This document shows positions 17,830-26,466 of a stretch of 64,000 nucleotides of DNA, piece after piece (within the stretch, counting starts at the first letter, position 1; each line of letters starts with the position of its first letter). The stretch is taken from positions 153,060 to 217,059 of the forward strand of contig MKUO01000021.1 in the NCBI GenBank assembly GCA_001897855.1. The letters run 5' to 3'. The position numbers and the translations under genes were made by a program. Source of the DNA: Bacteroidetes bacterium 43-93. Its GTDB lineage: Bacteria > Bacteroidota > Bacteroidia > Chitinophagales > Chitinophagaceae. Under the pieces are notes generated by a model. That model was given only the letters and a program-made list of their open reading frames with translations, was not told the DNA's origin and ran no database searches.

Positions 17830-19971
17830 ATGCAAAAGACATATTCTACAGTTGTAGAAGGGATGACATGTGGTAATTGTGCTATTACTATATCTAAATT
17901 GCTGGAGAAAAAGGGAGCTACTAATATCTCTGCTAACGCTGCATCGGGAGAGGTGAGCTTTTCTGTGCCGGAAGAAGCAGATGTAGAGAAAGTATATGAT
18001 TCTATAGATGGCCTTGGCTATAAAGTGGTACGAGGCGAAGAAGATATAGCAAGCCATGCAAGCCATGCAAGCCATGACCACGACCACAGTGCACGCTATT
18101 TATTAATATCCGCTTTGCTAACGGTGCCATTGCTGGCGCATATGTTTACGAATTGGTATGTATTGCACCTGCCCTGGGTACAGTTTGCATTTGCAACGCC
18201 GGTGTATATAATGGGCATAATGGTGTTTGGTAAAAGCGCTGTAAGATCATTGCAGAACAGGGTGCCAAATATGGATGTACTTATTATGCTCGGGGCAACT
18301 GCTGCATACATCTATTCATTAATAGGATTGCTGTTTTACAAAGACCAGGCGATGGATTACCTGTTCTTCGAAACTACTGCATCTATTATTACGCTGGTGA
18401 TGCTGGGCAACTGGATAGAGCATAAAACGGTAACCTCTACAACTGTTGCTATTAACGAATTGGTGAAACTGCAACCTCAAACAGCCAGGATAGTGATGAC
18501 GGATAGTGTGGGCAAAGAGTCTGTAATGACTGTTGAGAGTAAATACGTACGCACTGGAGATATTGTGTTAGTGAACAATGGCGATAGTGTACCTGTGGAC
18601 GGTGAAATAATATATGGCGATGCTCAATTGGATGAGCATATGATCACCGGTGAGAGTATGCCTGTTCGTAAACAGGTTGGTAATACAGTTGTTGGGGGAA
18701 CATTGGTGGTAGATGGAAATTTGAAGGTAAAAGCTACAACCATCGGTAATGCATCGGTGCTTTCGAATATAATAAAGATGGTACGGGAGGCGCAAGGCAC
18801 CAAGCCACAGTTGCAGAAACTGGCAGATAAAATCAGCGCGATATTTGTGCCCACCGTATTAGTTATAGCAGTGGCTACCTTGCTTGGTAACTATTTCTTC
18901 GTGCACTTGTCTTTTGCCGAATCTATGATGCGCAGTATTGCCGTGATGGTGATATCCTGCCCCTGCGCTATGGGACTAGCGACACCTGCTGCTGTTGCCG
19001 TGGGCCTGGGGCGTGCTGCGCGAAACGGTATATTAATAAAAGGTGGGGACACACTGGAACGGCTTAAAACCATTAAACAAATAGTATTTGATAAGACGGG
19101 TACACTCACTACCGGTAAGCTGCAAATAGAATCCCTGGTAATTGCAGATAAGAATATGCAGGAAGATCAACTGCGTTCTTTGATAGCATCTATAGAAGCC
19201 CATTCGTCGCACCCCATAGCACGATCCATCAACGCACAATGGAAATCAAACCATCCTGTAATATTCAGAGAAACGACGGAGGTAAAAGGTAAAGGTATTG
19301 AAGCTGTAGATGAGGCAGGCGTCCAGTGGCAGCTGGGATCGGGGAAATGGTTGCATGAAAATGCCGCTGTTGATAAGGGTTATGATGTATATCTGTATAA
19401 AAACGGTACCTATACAGCGGCGCTAAAGATAAGTGATGCGATACGAAAAGATGCAAAAGATACAGTTGCCAAACTGAAGCAGATGGGTTATAAAACCATC
19501 CTGCTAAGTGGCGACTCCGAAGAAAAGTGCCGTTATGTGGCAGAAAGCCTTGGCATACAAGACGTATTTGCAGGATATAATCCTGAGCAAAAAAATAAGA
19601 AGCTGGACGAACTAATGCGTGCAGCACCTACCGCAATGGTAGGAGATGGCATTAATGATGCACCAGCACTGGCAAAGGCCACGGTGGGTATTTCGCTAAG
19701 TGAATCAACCCAGATCGCTATACAATCGGCTAATATCATCTTGTCTGGCAATAAGCTTTCTGTGCTACCCAAAGCCATTCGCCTTGGTATATATACAGAT
19801 CAAACAATCAAACAAAATCTTTTTTGGGCATTTATTTATAACATAATTGCAATACCTGTAGCAGCGATCGGCTTATTAAGGCCTACCTATGGAGCAGGGA
19901 TCATGGCACTGAGTGATGTAGTACTGATACTAAATTCACTGTTATTGGGTGTGAGGAAGCTTGATAAATAA
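17830..19971 (+). CDS. copA: Cu+-exporting P1B-type ATPase
   Basis: 713 residues from the ATG at 17830; a TTG two codons upstream is less likely. One N-terminal heavy-metal-binding domain has GMTCGNC (about residues 12-18). It is followed by a His-rich linker (SHASHASHDHDHS, about 75-87) and eight predicted membrane helices. The ATPase core has the TGES actuator motif (HMITGESMPVRK), the ion-binding SCPCAMGLATP in helix 6, the phosphorylation site DKTGTLTTG, the HP motif SSHPIARS and the hinge MVGDGINDAPALAKA. CPC plus a single CxxC domain points to Cu+ (or Ag+) efflux from the cytosol. No copper regulator or CopZ is adjacent. Confidence 0.93.
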   Translation: MQKTYSTVVEGMTCGNCAITISKLLEKKGATNISANAASGEVSFSVPEEADVEKVYDSIDGLGYKVVRGEEDIASHASHASHDHDHSARYLLISALLTVPLLAHMFTNWYVLHLPWVQFAFATPVYIMGIMVFGKSAVRSLQNRVPNMDVLIMLGATAAYIYSLIGLLFYKDQAMDYLFFETTASIITLVMLGNWIEHKTVTSTTVAINELVKLQPQTARIVMTDSVGKESVMTVESKYVRTGDIVLVNNGDSVPVDGEIIYGDAQLDEHMITGESMPVRKQVGNTVVGGTLVVDGNLKVKATTIGNASVLSNIIKMVREAQGTKPQLQKLADKISAIFVPTVLVIAVATLLGNYFFVHLSFAESMMRSIAVMVISCPCAMGLATPAAVAVGLGRAARNGILIKGGDTLERLKTIKQIVFDKTGTLTTGKLQIESLVIADKNMQEDQLRSLIASIEAHSSHPIARSINAQWKSNHPVIFRETTEVKGKGIEAVDEAGVQWQLGSGKWLHENAAVDKGYDVYLYKNGTYTAALKISDAIRKDAKDTVAKLKQMGYKTILLSGDSEEKCRYVAESLGIQDVFAGYNPEQKNKKLDELMRAAPTAMVGDGINDAPALAKATVGISLSESTQIAIQSANIILSGNKLSVLPKAIRLGIYTDQTIKQNLFWAFIYNIIAIPVAAIGLLRPTYGAGIMALSDVVLILNSLLLGVRKLDK
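18049..18087 (+). repeat. Short tandem repeat encoding the His-rich linker of CopA
   Basis: Three exact copies of GCAAGCCAT (18049-18075) encode Ala-Ser-His units. Two copies of GACCAC (18076-18087) follow and encode Asp-His. Copy number could vary by slippage without breaking the frame, because both units are multiples of three. Confidence 0.85.
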
Positions 19972-20075
19972 ACTTTTTATGTTGTTTTTACGTCATAAAT
20001 AATGGGGGTATTCGATACTACCGTACGAAATTTGTTATTTTGGGTATCAGGGTTTAGGCCTGTTAATGAACAAGA

Positions 20076-22304
20076 ATGAAAAAACTCTTATTGCTATTTA
20101 CTATATGCACCATTTCCCTGGTGGCAAAAGCTGATGCTAATTTCTGGCAACAGGTTACTTCAAAAAATGAGCTACAGGAATTTGTAAGATCCATACACCC
20201 CAATAAGTATCTCGTGTACAGATTGCAGGAGCAAAGCCTTAAGCCGATATTGGCGAATCTTTCTGAAGACCCCGATAGGGGTTTGCAAATAGAACTGCCA
20301 ATGCCGGATGGCACATTGAGGACGTTTAAAGTATGGCAGGCACCTATGATGGAAGGTGCTATGGCCGTACAGTTCCCTGAGATAAAGACCTTTACTGCCA
20401 TAGCTATTGACAATAGCGCCGTGACAGCAAAGCTGGATTTTACGGATTTTGGTTTTCATGCAATGATTTTTGATGGGGACAAAACTTATTTAATTGACCC
20501 GTATAATAACAGCAACAGCGGATACTATCTCTGCTATTATAAAAAGGATATAGTACGCAAGAGTAGCATATCGTGCGAGGTAGACGCAAATGCAGGTGAT
20601 AATCCTGCAGGTAGCATGCCCGATTATCTTACTGCAAATGGATTACCGGGCGCACAATTGAAGGTGAACGGTGCCTTAAAACATACCTACCGCCTGGCAT
20701 TGGCATGTACCGGTGAATATTCTATAGCAGTGGCTGATCCTGCGCCGGCATCGGTTGCACGTTCTTTGAGTGCTATGACCACTTCTATGAACCGTGTGAA
20801 TGGTGTATATGAAAAAGAAATTGGCGTACATCTAAATTTTATCACCAATGAAACAGCATTGATCTATACAGATCCTGCTACAGATCCTTTTACTGCCAAT
20901 AACAACGGCCCTGCATTGCGCTATCAAAATCAAGTTAACACCGATACAACAGTTGGTGTGGCTGCTTATGATTTAGGACACATATTTAGTACCGGTGGCG
21001 GCGGTATTGCCGAACTGGCGAGTGTATGTGATGCCTTGTCCAAGGCTGAGGCTGTGACCGGCCAGCCAGACCCCGTAGGCGATGCTTTTGATATAGATTT
21101 TGTTGTTCATGAAATGGGACACCAGTTTGGCGCAACACATACATTCAATGCAGCAACGGGCTCTTGCATTGGTAATACGGTGATATTAACTGCATTTGAA
21201 CCAGGCAGCGGTTCTACAATAATGGCTTATGCCGGCATCTGCGGTGGGGACAACAACCTGCAACTTCATAGCGATGACTATTTTCATGCAGCAAGCCTGG
21301 CACAAATGTCTGATTTTATTTTGTCGCCAACAGATGGCGGCGCTTGTGCTGTTACTACCACATCAGGTAATAATCCATCTGTGGTGCCATCATTTAACCA
21401 AACATACACTATACCGTATTTAACCCCATTTGAGATCAGCGCACCCAAAGCCACAGATGCCGATAACGACAGCCTTACCTACAACTGGGAAGAATACGAT
21501 CTTGCAGATTTTAATAAAAGTTTTAGCGCTACAACGATCGGCCCTATCTTCCGTTCTTTCAAACCAACATCATCGGTTACAAGGACGCTTCCGAGATTAG
21601 ACAGCCTGCTGCATAACAATACCAATTATTTAGGGGAGAAGCTACCTGAAGTAACACGGAAGATCGCTTTTAAACTGACAGTAAGGGATATTCATAATGG
21701 CTGGGGATGTTTTAATACACCTGATGATAGCATGGTGGTAAAAGCAGTAAGTTCTGCCGGGCCGTTTCGTGTTTCTTTTCCAAATACTACATCCGACAAT
21801 TTGCAATCGGGTAGCACAACCATCGTAACATGGGATGTAGCCCATAGTGACGAGGCGCCAGTTAGTTGCAGTAAGGTGGATATTACTTTATCGACAGACG
21901 GAGGATATAATTACACTTACACGCTTGCCTCTAATACGGCAAATGATGGCAGCGAAACCGTTACTATCCCGCAAGGAATATCTGCAGATAAGTGCCGTGT
22001 AAAAGTTAAGGGAGCAGGGAATGTGTTCTTCGATATCAGCGATCAGGACTTTAAAATATCGTCCCAATCTATGGGACTTAAAATATACCCTGTGCCTGCT
22101 TATAATATTTTGAAAGTGGAAACAGGTAACAGTGCTGTGTATGAGATACGTGTGTGTAATATACTAGGGCAGCGTGTTTATGAAAACACATTTGCGGGGC
22201 GTGATCTTATAGATGTGCGAGGATGGGCATCCGGTGTATATAGCATCCGGCTGATAAATAAAGAGACGGCGGAACGGATCGACCAAAAAATAACTGTTCT
22301 ATAA
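20076..22304 (+). CDS. Secreted reprolysin-like (M12B-type) zinc metalloprotease with T9SS tail
   Basis: 742 residues with signal peptide MKKLLLLFTICTISLVAKA. A propeptide-like region spans to about residue 195. The catalytic domain holds the metzincin motif H345-E-M-G-H-Q-F-G-A-T-H355 (HExxHxxGxxH), followed by a Met-turn-like segment GSTIMAYAGICG. Next come beta-sandwich repeats (DADNDSLTYNWEEYDL; TTIVTWDVAHSDEAPVSC) and a compact T9SS type A tail (GLKIYPVPAYNILKVETG ... ASGVYSIRLIN). It should be secreted across the outer membrane and degrade extracellular protein. Length and layout match other Bacteroidota T9SS reprolysin-like proteases. Ends in a terminator shared with convergent uvrA. 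Confidence 0.88.
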   Translation: MKKLLLLFTICTISLVAKADANFWQQVTSKNELQEFVRSIHPNKYLVYRLQEQSLKPILANLSEDPDRGLQIELPMPDGTLRTFKVWQAPMMEGAMAVQFPEIKTFTAIAIDNSAVTAKLDFTDFGFHAMIFDGDKTYLIDPYNNSNSGYYLCYYKKDIVRKSSISCEVDANAGDNPAGSMPDYLTANGLPGAQLKVNGALKHTYRLALACTGEYSIAVADPAPASVARSLSAMTTSMNRVNGVYEKEIGVHLNFITNETALIYTDPATDPFTANNNGPALRYQNQVNTDTTVGVAAYDLGHIFSTGGGGIAELASVCDALSKAEAVTGQPDPVGDAFDIDFVVHEMGHQFGATHTFNAATGSCIGNTVILTAFEPGSGSTIMAYAGICGGDNNLQLHSDDYFHAASLAQMSDFILSPTDGGACAVTTTSGNNPSVVPSFNQTYTIPYLTPFEISAPKATDADNDSLTYNWEEYDLADFNKSFSATTIGPIFRSFKPTSSVTRTLPRLDSLLHNNTNYLGEKLPEVTRKIAFKLTVRDIHNGWGCFNTPDDSMVVKAVSSAGPFRVSFPNTTSDNLQSGSTTIVTWDVAHSDEAPVSCSKVDITLSTDGGYNYTYTLASNTANDGSETVTIPQGISADKCRVKVKGAGNVFFDISDQDFKISSQSMGLKIYPVPAYNILKVETGNSAVYEIRVCNILGQRVYENTFAGRDLIDVRGWASGVYSIRLINKETAERIDQKITVL

Positions 22305-22337
22305 AAATAAAACCCCGGCATCGGGGTTTTATTTTTT
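22304..22337. terminator. Shared bidirectional terminator
   Basis: AAAATAAAACCCCG pairs perfectly with CGGGGTTTTATTTT around a 4-nt loop, with A/T runs on both sides. It begins at the stop codon of the + strand protease and lies 5 bp beyond the minus-strand uvrA stop. Confidence 0.88.
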
Positions 22338-22341
22338 ACTG

Positions 22342-25206
22342 CTATAATTCTTCTTTTAAAAATCTGCCGGTATGGCTTTCTTTTATTTTGGCAATAACCT
22401 CAGGAGTACCTGCGCCAACTAATTGGCCGCCGCCATTGCCACCTTCCGGGCCCATGTCAATGACGTAATCTGCTACTTTCACTACATCCAGGTTGTGCTC
22501 AATGACTAAGACTGTATTACCACGATCTACCAATCTATTCAATACCGCGAGCAAGTGCTTGATGTCTTCAAAGTGCAAACCGGTAGTTGGCTCGTCCAGT
22601 ATATAAACAGTCTGGCCAGTATCTCTTTTAGATAATTCCGTTGCCAATTTTACCCGTTGTGCTTCACCGCCGCTGAGTGTTACCGCGCTTTGTCCGAGTG
22701 TTACATAACCAAGGCCTACATCCTGCAAGGTTTTTATTTTTCTATGCAGGAAAGAAACGTTTACAAAAAATTCTACTGCTTCATCTACGGTCATATCCAA
22801 TATATCGGCGATAGACTTTCCTTTGTAGCGTATCTCTAATGTTTCACGATTGTATCGTCGGCCATTACATTTTTCGCAGGGTACATATACATCCGGCAGA
22901 AAGTTCATTTCTATAACGCGCATACCACCGCCCTGGCATTCTTCGCAACGTCCGCCCTTTACATTGAAGGAGAAGCGGCCTGCATTGTAGCCACGTATCT
23001 TAGCCTCCGGTATTTGTGCAAATAACTGGCGTATTTCGTTGAAGAAACCGCAGTAAGTTGCAGGGTTGCTTCTTGGTGTCCGGCCAATAGGACTCTGATC
23101 TATTTCTATTACTTTATCTACAAACTCCAGTCCGGCCATTTTTTTATAAGGCATAGGCACTTGCTTGAACTTAGGATAGCAATGCTTTGCCAATATAGGA
23201 TAGAGTGTTTCATTTATAAGTGTACTCTTGCCACTGCCTGATACGCCACTTACACATATAAAAGTACCCAGCGGAAGCTCGATAGAAACATTCTTGAGGT
23301 TATTGCCAGTAGCGCCCTTTAATACAAGTTTTTTGCCAATGCCTTTTCTACGTTCTTTAGGAACTTCGATAGCCAGTTTATGATTGAGATAACCCGCTGT
23401 TGTAGTGTTTTCTTTAATCACCTGTGCAGGAGCGCCCTGGCTAACGATACGGCCTCCATGCACACCTGCCGCCGGTCCGATATCTATCAGGTGGTCAGCT
23501 GCCAGCATAATGTCTTTATCATGTTCAACGACCAATACAGAATTACCACTATCGCGGAGATTTTTAAGCGCGTGTATCAATTTCTGATTATCTCGTTGGT
23601 GTAAGCCAATACTCGGCTCATCCAGGATATAAGTGATACCGGTGAGCTGCGAGCCTATCTGTGTGGCTAAACGTATACGCTGACTTTCGCCGCCGCTCAG
23701 TGTACGAGTGGCACGGTCTAGTGTAAGATAATGTAAACCTACATCGAGCAAGAAGGAAAGACGGTCGCGTATTTCCTTTAGTATGTCTTTTGCTATCTGG
23801 TTTTGTTTGTTGGTCAATCGCTTCTCTATACCCTTAAACCATTCTGCAAGATTGTGCAGTGACATAGCAGATAGCTCTGCAATGTTCTTTTCGTCTAGCT
23901 TAAACCAAAGGCTTTCCTTCTTAAGGCGCGCGCCATTACATTCGGGGCAGGTAGTTAGTTGCATATAGCTTTCTGCCCAGTCGCGTATCGCTTCAGAAGA
24001 AGTTTCATTGAACCAGCGCAGCAGCATATTGATGATGCCCTCGTAATTGGATTGTGCAACATGCTCATGATAGGTCTCTGCTTCATCGCTATTATATGTA
24101 ATAACGCCTTCCTCATTACCATACAGCAATATGTTTATCTGATTTTGCGGTATGTCCTTAATGGGCTTGGTAAGTGATATTTTATTCCGCTTTGCTAATA
24201 TAGTTGCCTGGTTAAAGGTCCACGCTTCGCGTTCGCCGCCAAGAGGTGCAATGCCACCGTCGTTAATGCTCTTGTCTGTATCAGGTATCACCTCATTCAT
24301 ATTTACCTGGTACACACTGCCAAGGCCTTTGCATTTAGGACATGCTCCGTAAGGTGAGTTGAATGAAAATGTATTGGGTGAAGGCTCTTCATATGACAAG
24401 CCTGTATCAGCGCACATCAACTGTTTGCTATATTGTGAAAGCTTATTTTTATCCGCGTCCAATACAAACATAAGGTCCTTACCCATCTGTAGAGACTTCT
24501 GTATGCTTTGGCTGAGCCTTGCCTGGGCGTCATCCTGTGCTATCAGCCGATCTACGACCAGTTCTATATCATGTATCTTATACCGGTCTACCTGCATACG
24601 CTCCTTCAGGTCGAGTATTTCGCCATCCACCCGCACCTTTAGGTATCCCTGCTTTCTTAATTGCTCAAACAGTTCGCGATAATGTCCTTTACGGCCACGT
24701 ACTATCGGCGCAAGCAGGATGATCTTCCTGCCCGAAAAATTTTGTTTGATATGGTCAATAATCTCCTCTTCGCTAAACTTAGACATTTTCCGTCCCGTAT
24801 TGTATGAATAGGCGTCGGCCACGCGCGCATATAACAAGCGCATAAAATCGTACACCTCTGTTACCGTACCAACAGTAGACCTGGGATTGCGATTGGTTGT
24901 CTTTTGCTCAATAGAAATTACCGGAGACAGCCCTGTTATTTTATCCACGTCAGGACGATCGAGATCGCCCATAAACTGGCGGGCGTACGCAGCAAAGCTT
25001 TCCATATAACGGCGCTGCCCTTCTGCGAAAATAGTATCAAAAGCCAGTGAAGATTTACCGCTGCCACTAATGCCTGTAATAACAACCAGCTTATTCTTAG
25101 GTATGCTTACATCTATGTTCTTAAGGTTATGAACACGTGCGCCCAGTACTTCTATGTTTTCGTTGGTGCTCTCTGCCATCCCTTCCTTCGTTGCCATATT
25201 TTTCAT
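22342..25206 (-). CDS. uvrA: Excinuclease ABC subunit A (UvrA), copy 1
   Basis: 954 residues, full-length UvrA, the damage-sensing ATPase of nucleotide excision repair that loads UvrB. Two ABC modules are visible: Walker A1 [12 protein letters not shown] and signature [12 protein letters not shown] with D-loop EPSIGLHQRD; Walker A2 [12 protein letters not shown] and [12 protein letters not shown] with [10 protein letters not shown]. Zinc modules CPKCKGLG, CPECNGARL, CEECQGGGMR and CEKCNGRRY are all intact. The region after the first Walker A (ISIEQKTTNRNPRSTVGTVT) and the UvrB-binding segment are present. Internal Met codons 4 and 10 are alternative starts. A second uvrA lies at 34716-37571; this one is closer to the general bacterial type by eye. 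Confidence 0.95.
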   Translation of the reverse strand: MKNMATKEGMAESTNENIEVLGARVHNLKNIDVSIPKNKLVVITGISGSGKSSLAFDTIFAEGQRRYMESFAAYARQFMGDLDRPDVDKITGLSPVISIEQKTTNRNPRSTVGTVTEVYDFMRLLYARVADAYSYNTGRKMSKFSEEEIIDHIKQNFSGRKIILLAPIVRGRKGHYRELFEQLRKQGYLKVRVDGEILDLKERMQVDRYKIHDIELVVDRLIAQDDAQARLSQSIQKSLQMGKDLMFVLDADKNKLSQYSKQLMCADTGLSYEEPSPNTFSFNSPYGACPKCKGLGSVYQVNMNEVIPDTDKSINDGGIAPLGGEREAWTFNQATILAKRNKISLTKPIKDIPQNQINILLYGNEEGVITYNSDEAETYHEHVAQSNYEGIINMLLRWFNETSSEAIRDWAESYMQLTTCPECNGARLKKESLWFKLDEKNIAELSAMSLHNLAEWFKGIEKRLTNKQNQIAKDILKEIRDRLSFLLDVGLHYLTLDRATRTLSGGESQRIRLATQIGSQLTGITYILDEPSIGLHQRDNQKLIHALKNLRDSGNSVLVVEHDKDIMLAADHLIDIGPAAGVHGGRIVSQGAPAQVIKENTTTAGYLNHKLAIEVPKERRKGIGKKLVLKGATGNNLKNVSIELPLGTFICVSGVSGSGKSTLINETLYPILAKHCYPKFKQVPMPYKKMAGLEFVDKVIEIDQSPIGRTPRSNPATYCGFFNEIRQLFAQIPEAKIRGYNAGRFSFNVKGGRCEECQGGGMRVIEMNFLPDVYVPCEKCNGRRYNRETLEIRYKGKSIADILDMTVDEAVEFFVNVSFLHRKIKTLQDVGLGYVTLGQSAVTLSGGEAQRVKLATELSKRDTGQTVYILDEPTTGLHFEDIKHLLAVLNRLVDRGNTVLVIEHNLDVVKVADYVIDMGPEGGNGGGQLVGAGTPEVIAKIKESHTGRFLKEEL

Positions 25207-25272
25207 GCGAACTGCAAGTTACGGAAAGGTAACAGCATGGCAACGAACGGAGCTATTGTAATTAACTGTGAC

Positions 25273-26235
25273 TTAATATTTTCTGTCTATGGCGTAGTCA
25301 ACCAGCGAAATCATCGCTTCTTTTGCCGGAGATGGAGCATAGTTGTCGAGCATGGCAAGGGCCTCGTTTTTATAATCAGCCATTTTTTTGGCTGCATATT
25401 CGATGCCTCCCGACTTGCGTACAATATCTATTACTTCCTGTACCTTTTTGCGATTGGTGTTCTGATTCTTCACTATGTAGATGATCTGCCGCTTGGTTGC
25501 ATTATCTACATTCTGCAAGGTATATATAAGCGGCAAGGTCATTTTCTTTTCCTTAATATCTATGCCTGTAGGCTTACCTACGTTATCCTCTCCATAATCA
25601 AAGAGGTCATCCTTTATCTGGAAGGCGATGCCCACTTTTTCGCCAAACAGCCTGAATTGCTCACTTATATTAATATCTCCAGATGAAGAGAATGCGCCGG
25701 CTGAACAGGCTGATGATAATAAAGAAGCTGTCTTCGAACGTATTATTTCGAAATATATATCTTCGGTTATATCAAGTTTCCTGGCCTTCTCCATTTGCAG
25801 CAGTTCACCCTCACTCATCTCCTTAACTGCCCTTGAAGTTATTTTAAGTATCTGATAATCATCATGTTCTAATGATAACAATAATCCTTTAGCAAGTAAA
25901 TAATCCCCAACTAATACAGCGATCTTGTTTTTCCACAGAGCATTCACTGAGAAAAAATTTCTACGAAGCATGGCATCATCCACAACATCATCATGCACTA
26001 ATGTAGCGGTATGCAGTAATTCTATAAGCGAAGCAGCCCTGTATGTTTCTTCTTTGATATCGCCTACGATCTTTGCAGAAAGGAATACAAACATAGGCCG
26101 CATCTGCTTGCCCTTACGCTTTATAATAAAACGCATGATCCTGTCCAGTAAAGGGTTTGAACCCTTTACACTGTCTGAAAATTTTTTTTCGAATAACGCC
26201 AGTTCTGAGCCTATGACCTGCTTTACAAGATCCAT
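25273..26235 (-). CDS. Trans-polyprenyl diphosphate synthase
   Basis: About 320 residues, an all-helical isoprenyl diphosphate synthase of the octaprenyl/heptaprenyl type. It elongates farnesyl-PP to the menaquinone side chain. The first aspartate-rich motif is LVHDDVVDDAMLRR and the second is QIKDDLFDYGED; GKQMRP near the N-terminus and KTASLLSSAC in the middle fit the family. I start at the ATG at 26235, because the ATG seven codons upstream falls inside a -7 promoter element (26254-26261). Chain length cannot be fixed by eye; residues just before the first DDxxD (LIELLHTATLV) lack bulky aromatic blocks, in line with a long product. Confidence 0.9.
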   Translation of the reverse strand: MDLVKQVIGSELALFEKKFSDSVKGSNPLLDRIMRFIIKRKGKQMRPMFVFLSAKIVGDIKEETYRAASLIELLHTATLVHDDVVDDAMLRRNFFSVNALWKNKIAVLVGDYLLAKGLLLSLEHDDYQILKITSRAVKEMSEGELLQMEKARKLDITEDIYFEIIRSKTASLLSSACSAGAFSSSGDINISEQFRLFGEKVGIAFQIKDDLFDYGEDNVGKPTGIDIKEKKMTLPLIYTLQNVDNATKRQIIYIVKNQNTNRKKVQEVIDIVRKSGGIEYAAKKMADYKNEALAMLDNYAPSPAKEAMISLVDYAIDRKY

Positions 26236-26253
26236 TTTATCGTTAATGAGTAG

Positions 26254-26261
26254 CAAATGTA
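26254..26261 (-). promoter_or_regulatory. -7 element of the polyprenyl diphosphate synthase gene
   Basis: TACATTTG on the minus strand fits TAnnTTTG. It overlaps the furthest possible ATG (26256), so translation must start downstream, at 26235. This leaves a leader of roughly 12-15 nt. Confidence 0.55.
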
Positions 26262-26382
26262 TCGTTAACCGCTTGTAAAAAAACTAAAAATCCTTTAACC
26301 CGGTGTTGTAAAAAACTAGCTTTATGGCATAGTTGTTGAGTATATCACCTCAAAAAACAGGTATTATTTTTAGTTTTTGTTC

Positions 26383-26414
26383 TTTGTTTTTTTGGACTGA
26401 CTAATATACCTTTG
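26383..26414 (+). promoter_or_regulatory. Strong Bacteroidota promoter of the OmpA-like gene
   Basis: TTTG (26383-26386), 20 bp, then TACCTTTG (26407-26414): a full match to TTTG-N19-21-TAnnTTTG. The leader to the ATG at 26467 is about 45 nt and A/T-rich, as in highly expressed Bacteroidota genes. Confidence 0.8.
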
Positions 26415-26466
26415 TCACAGTTTTATTTAATTTAACCAAAATTTGTATAAAATAAACACTCTTGTT

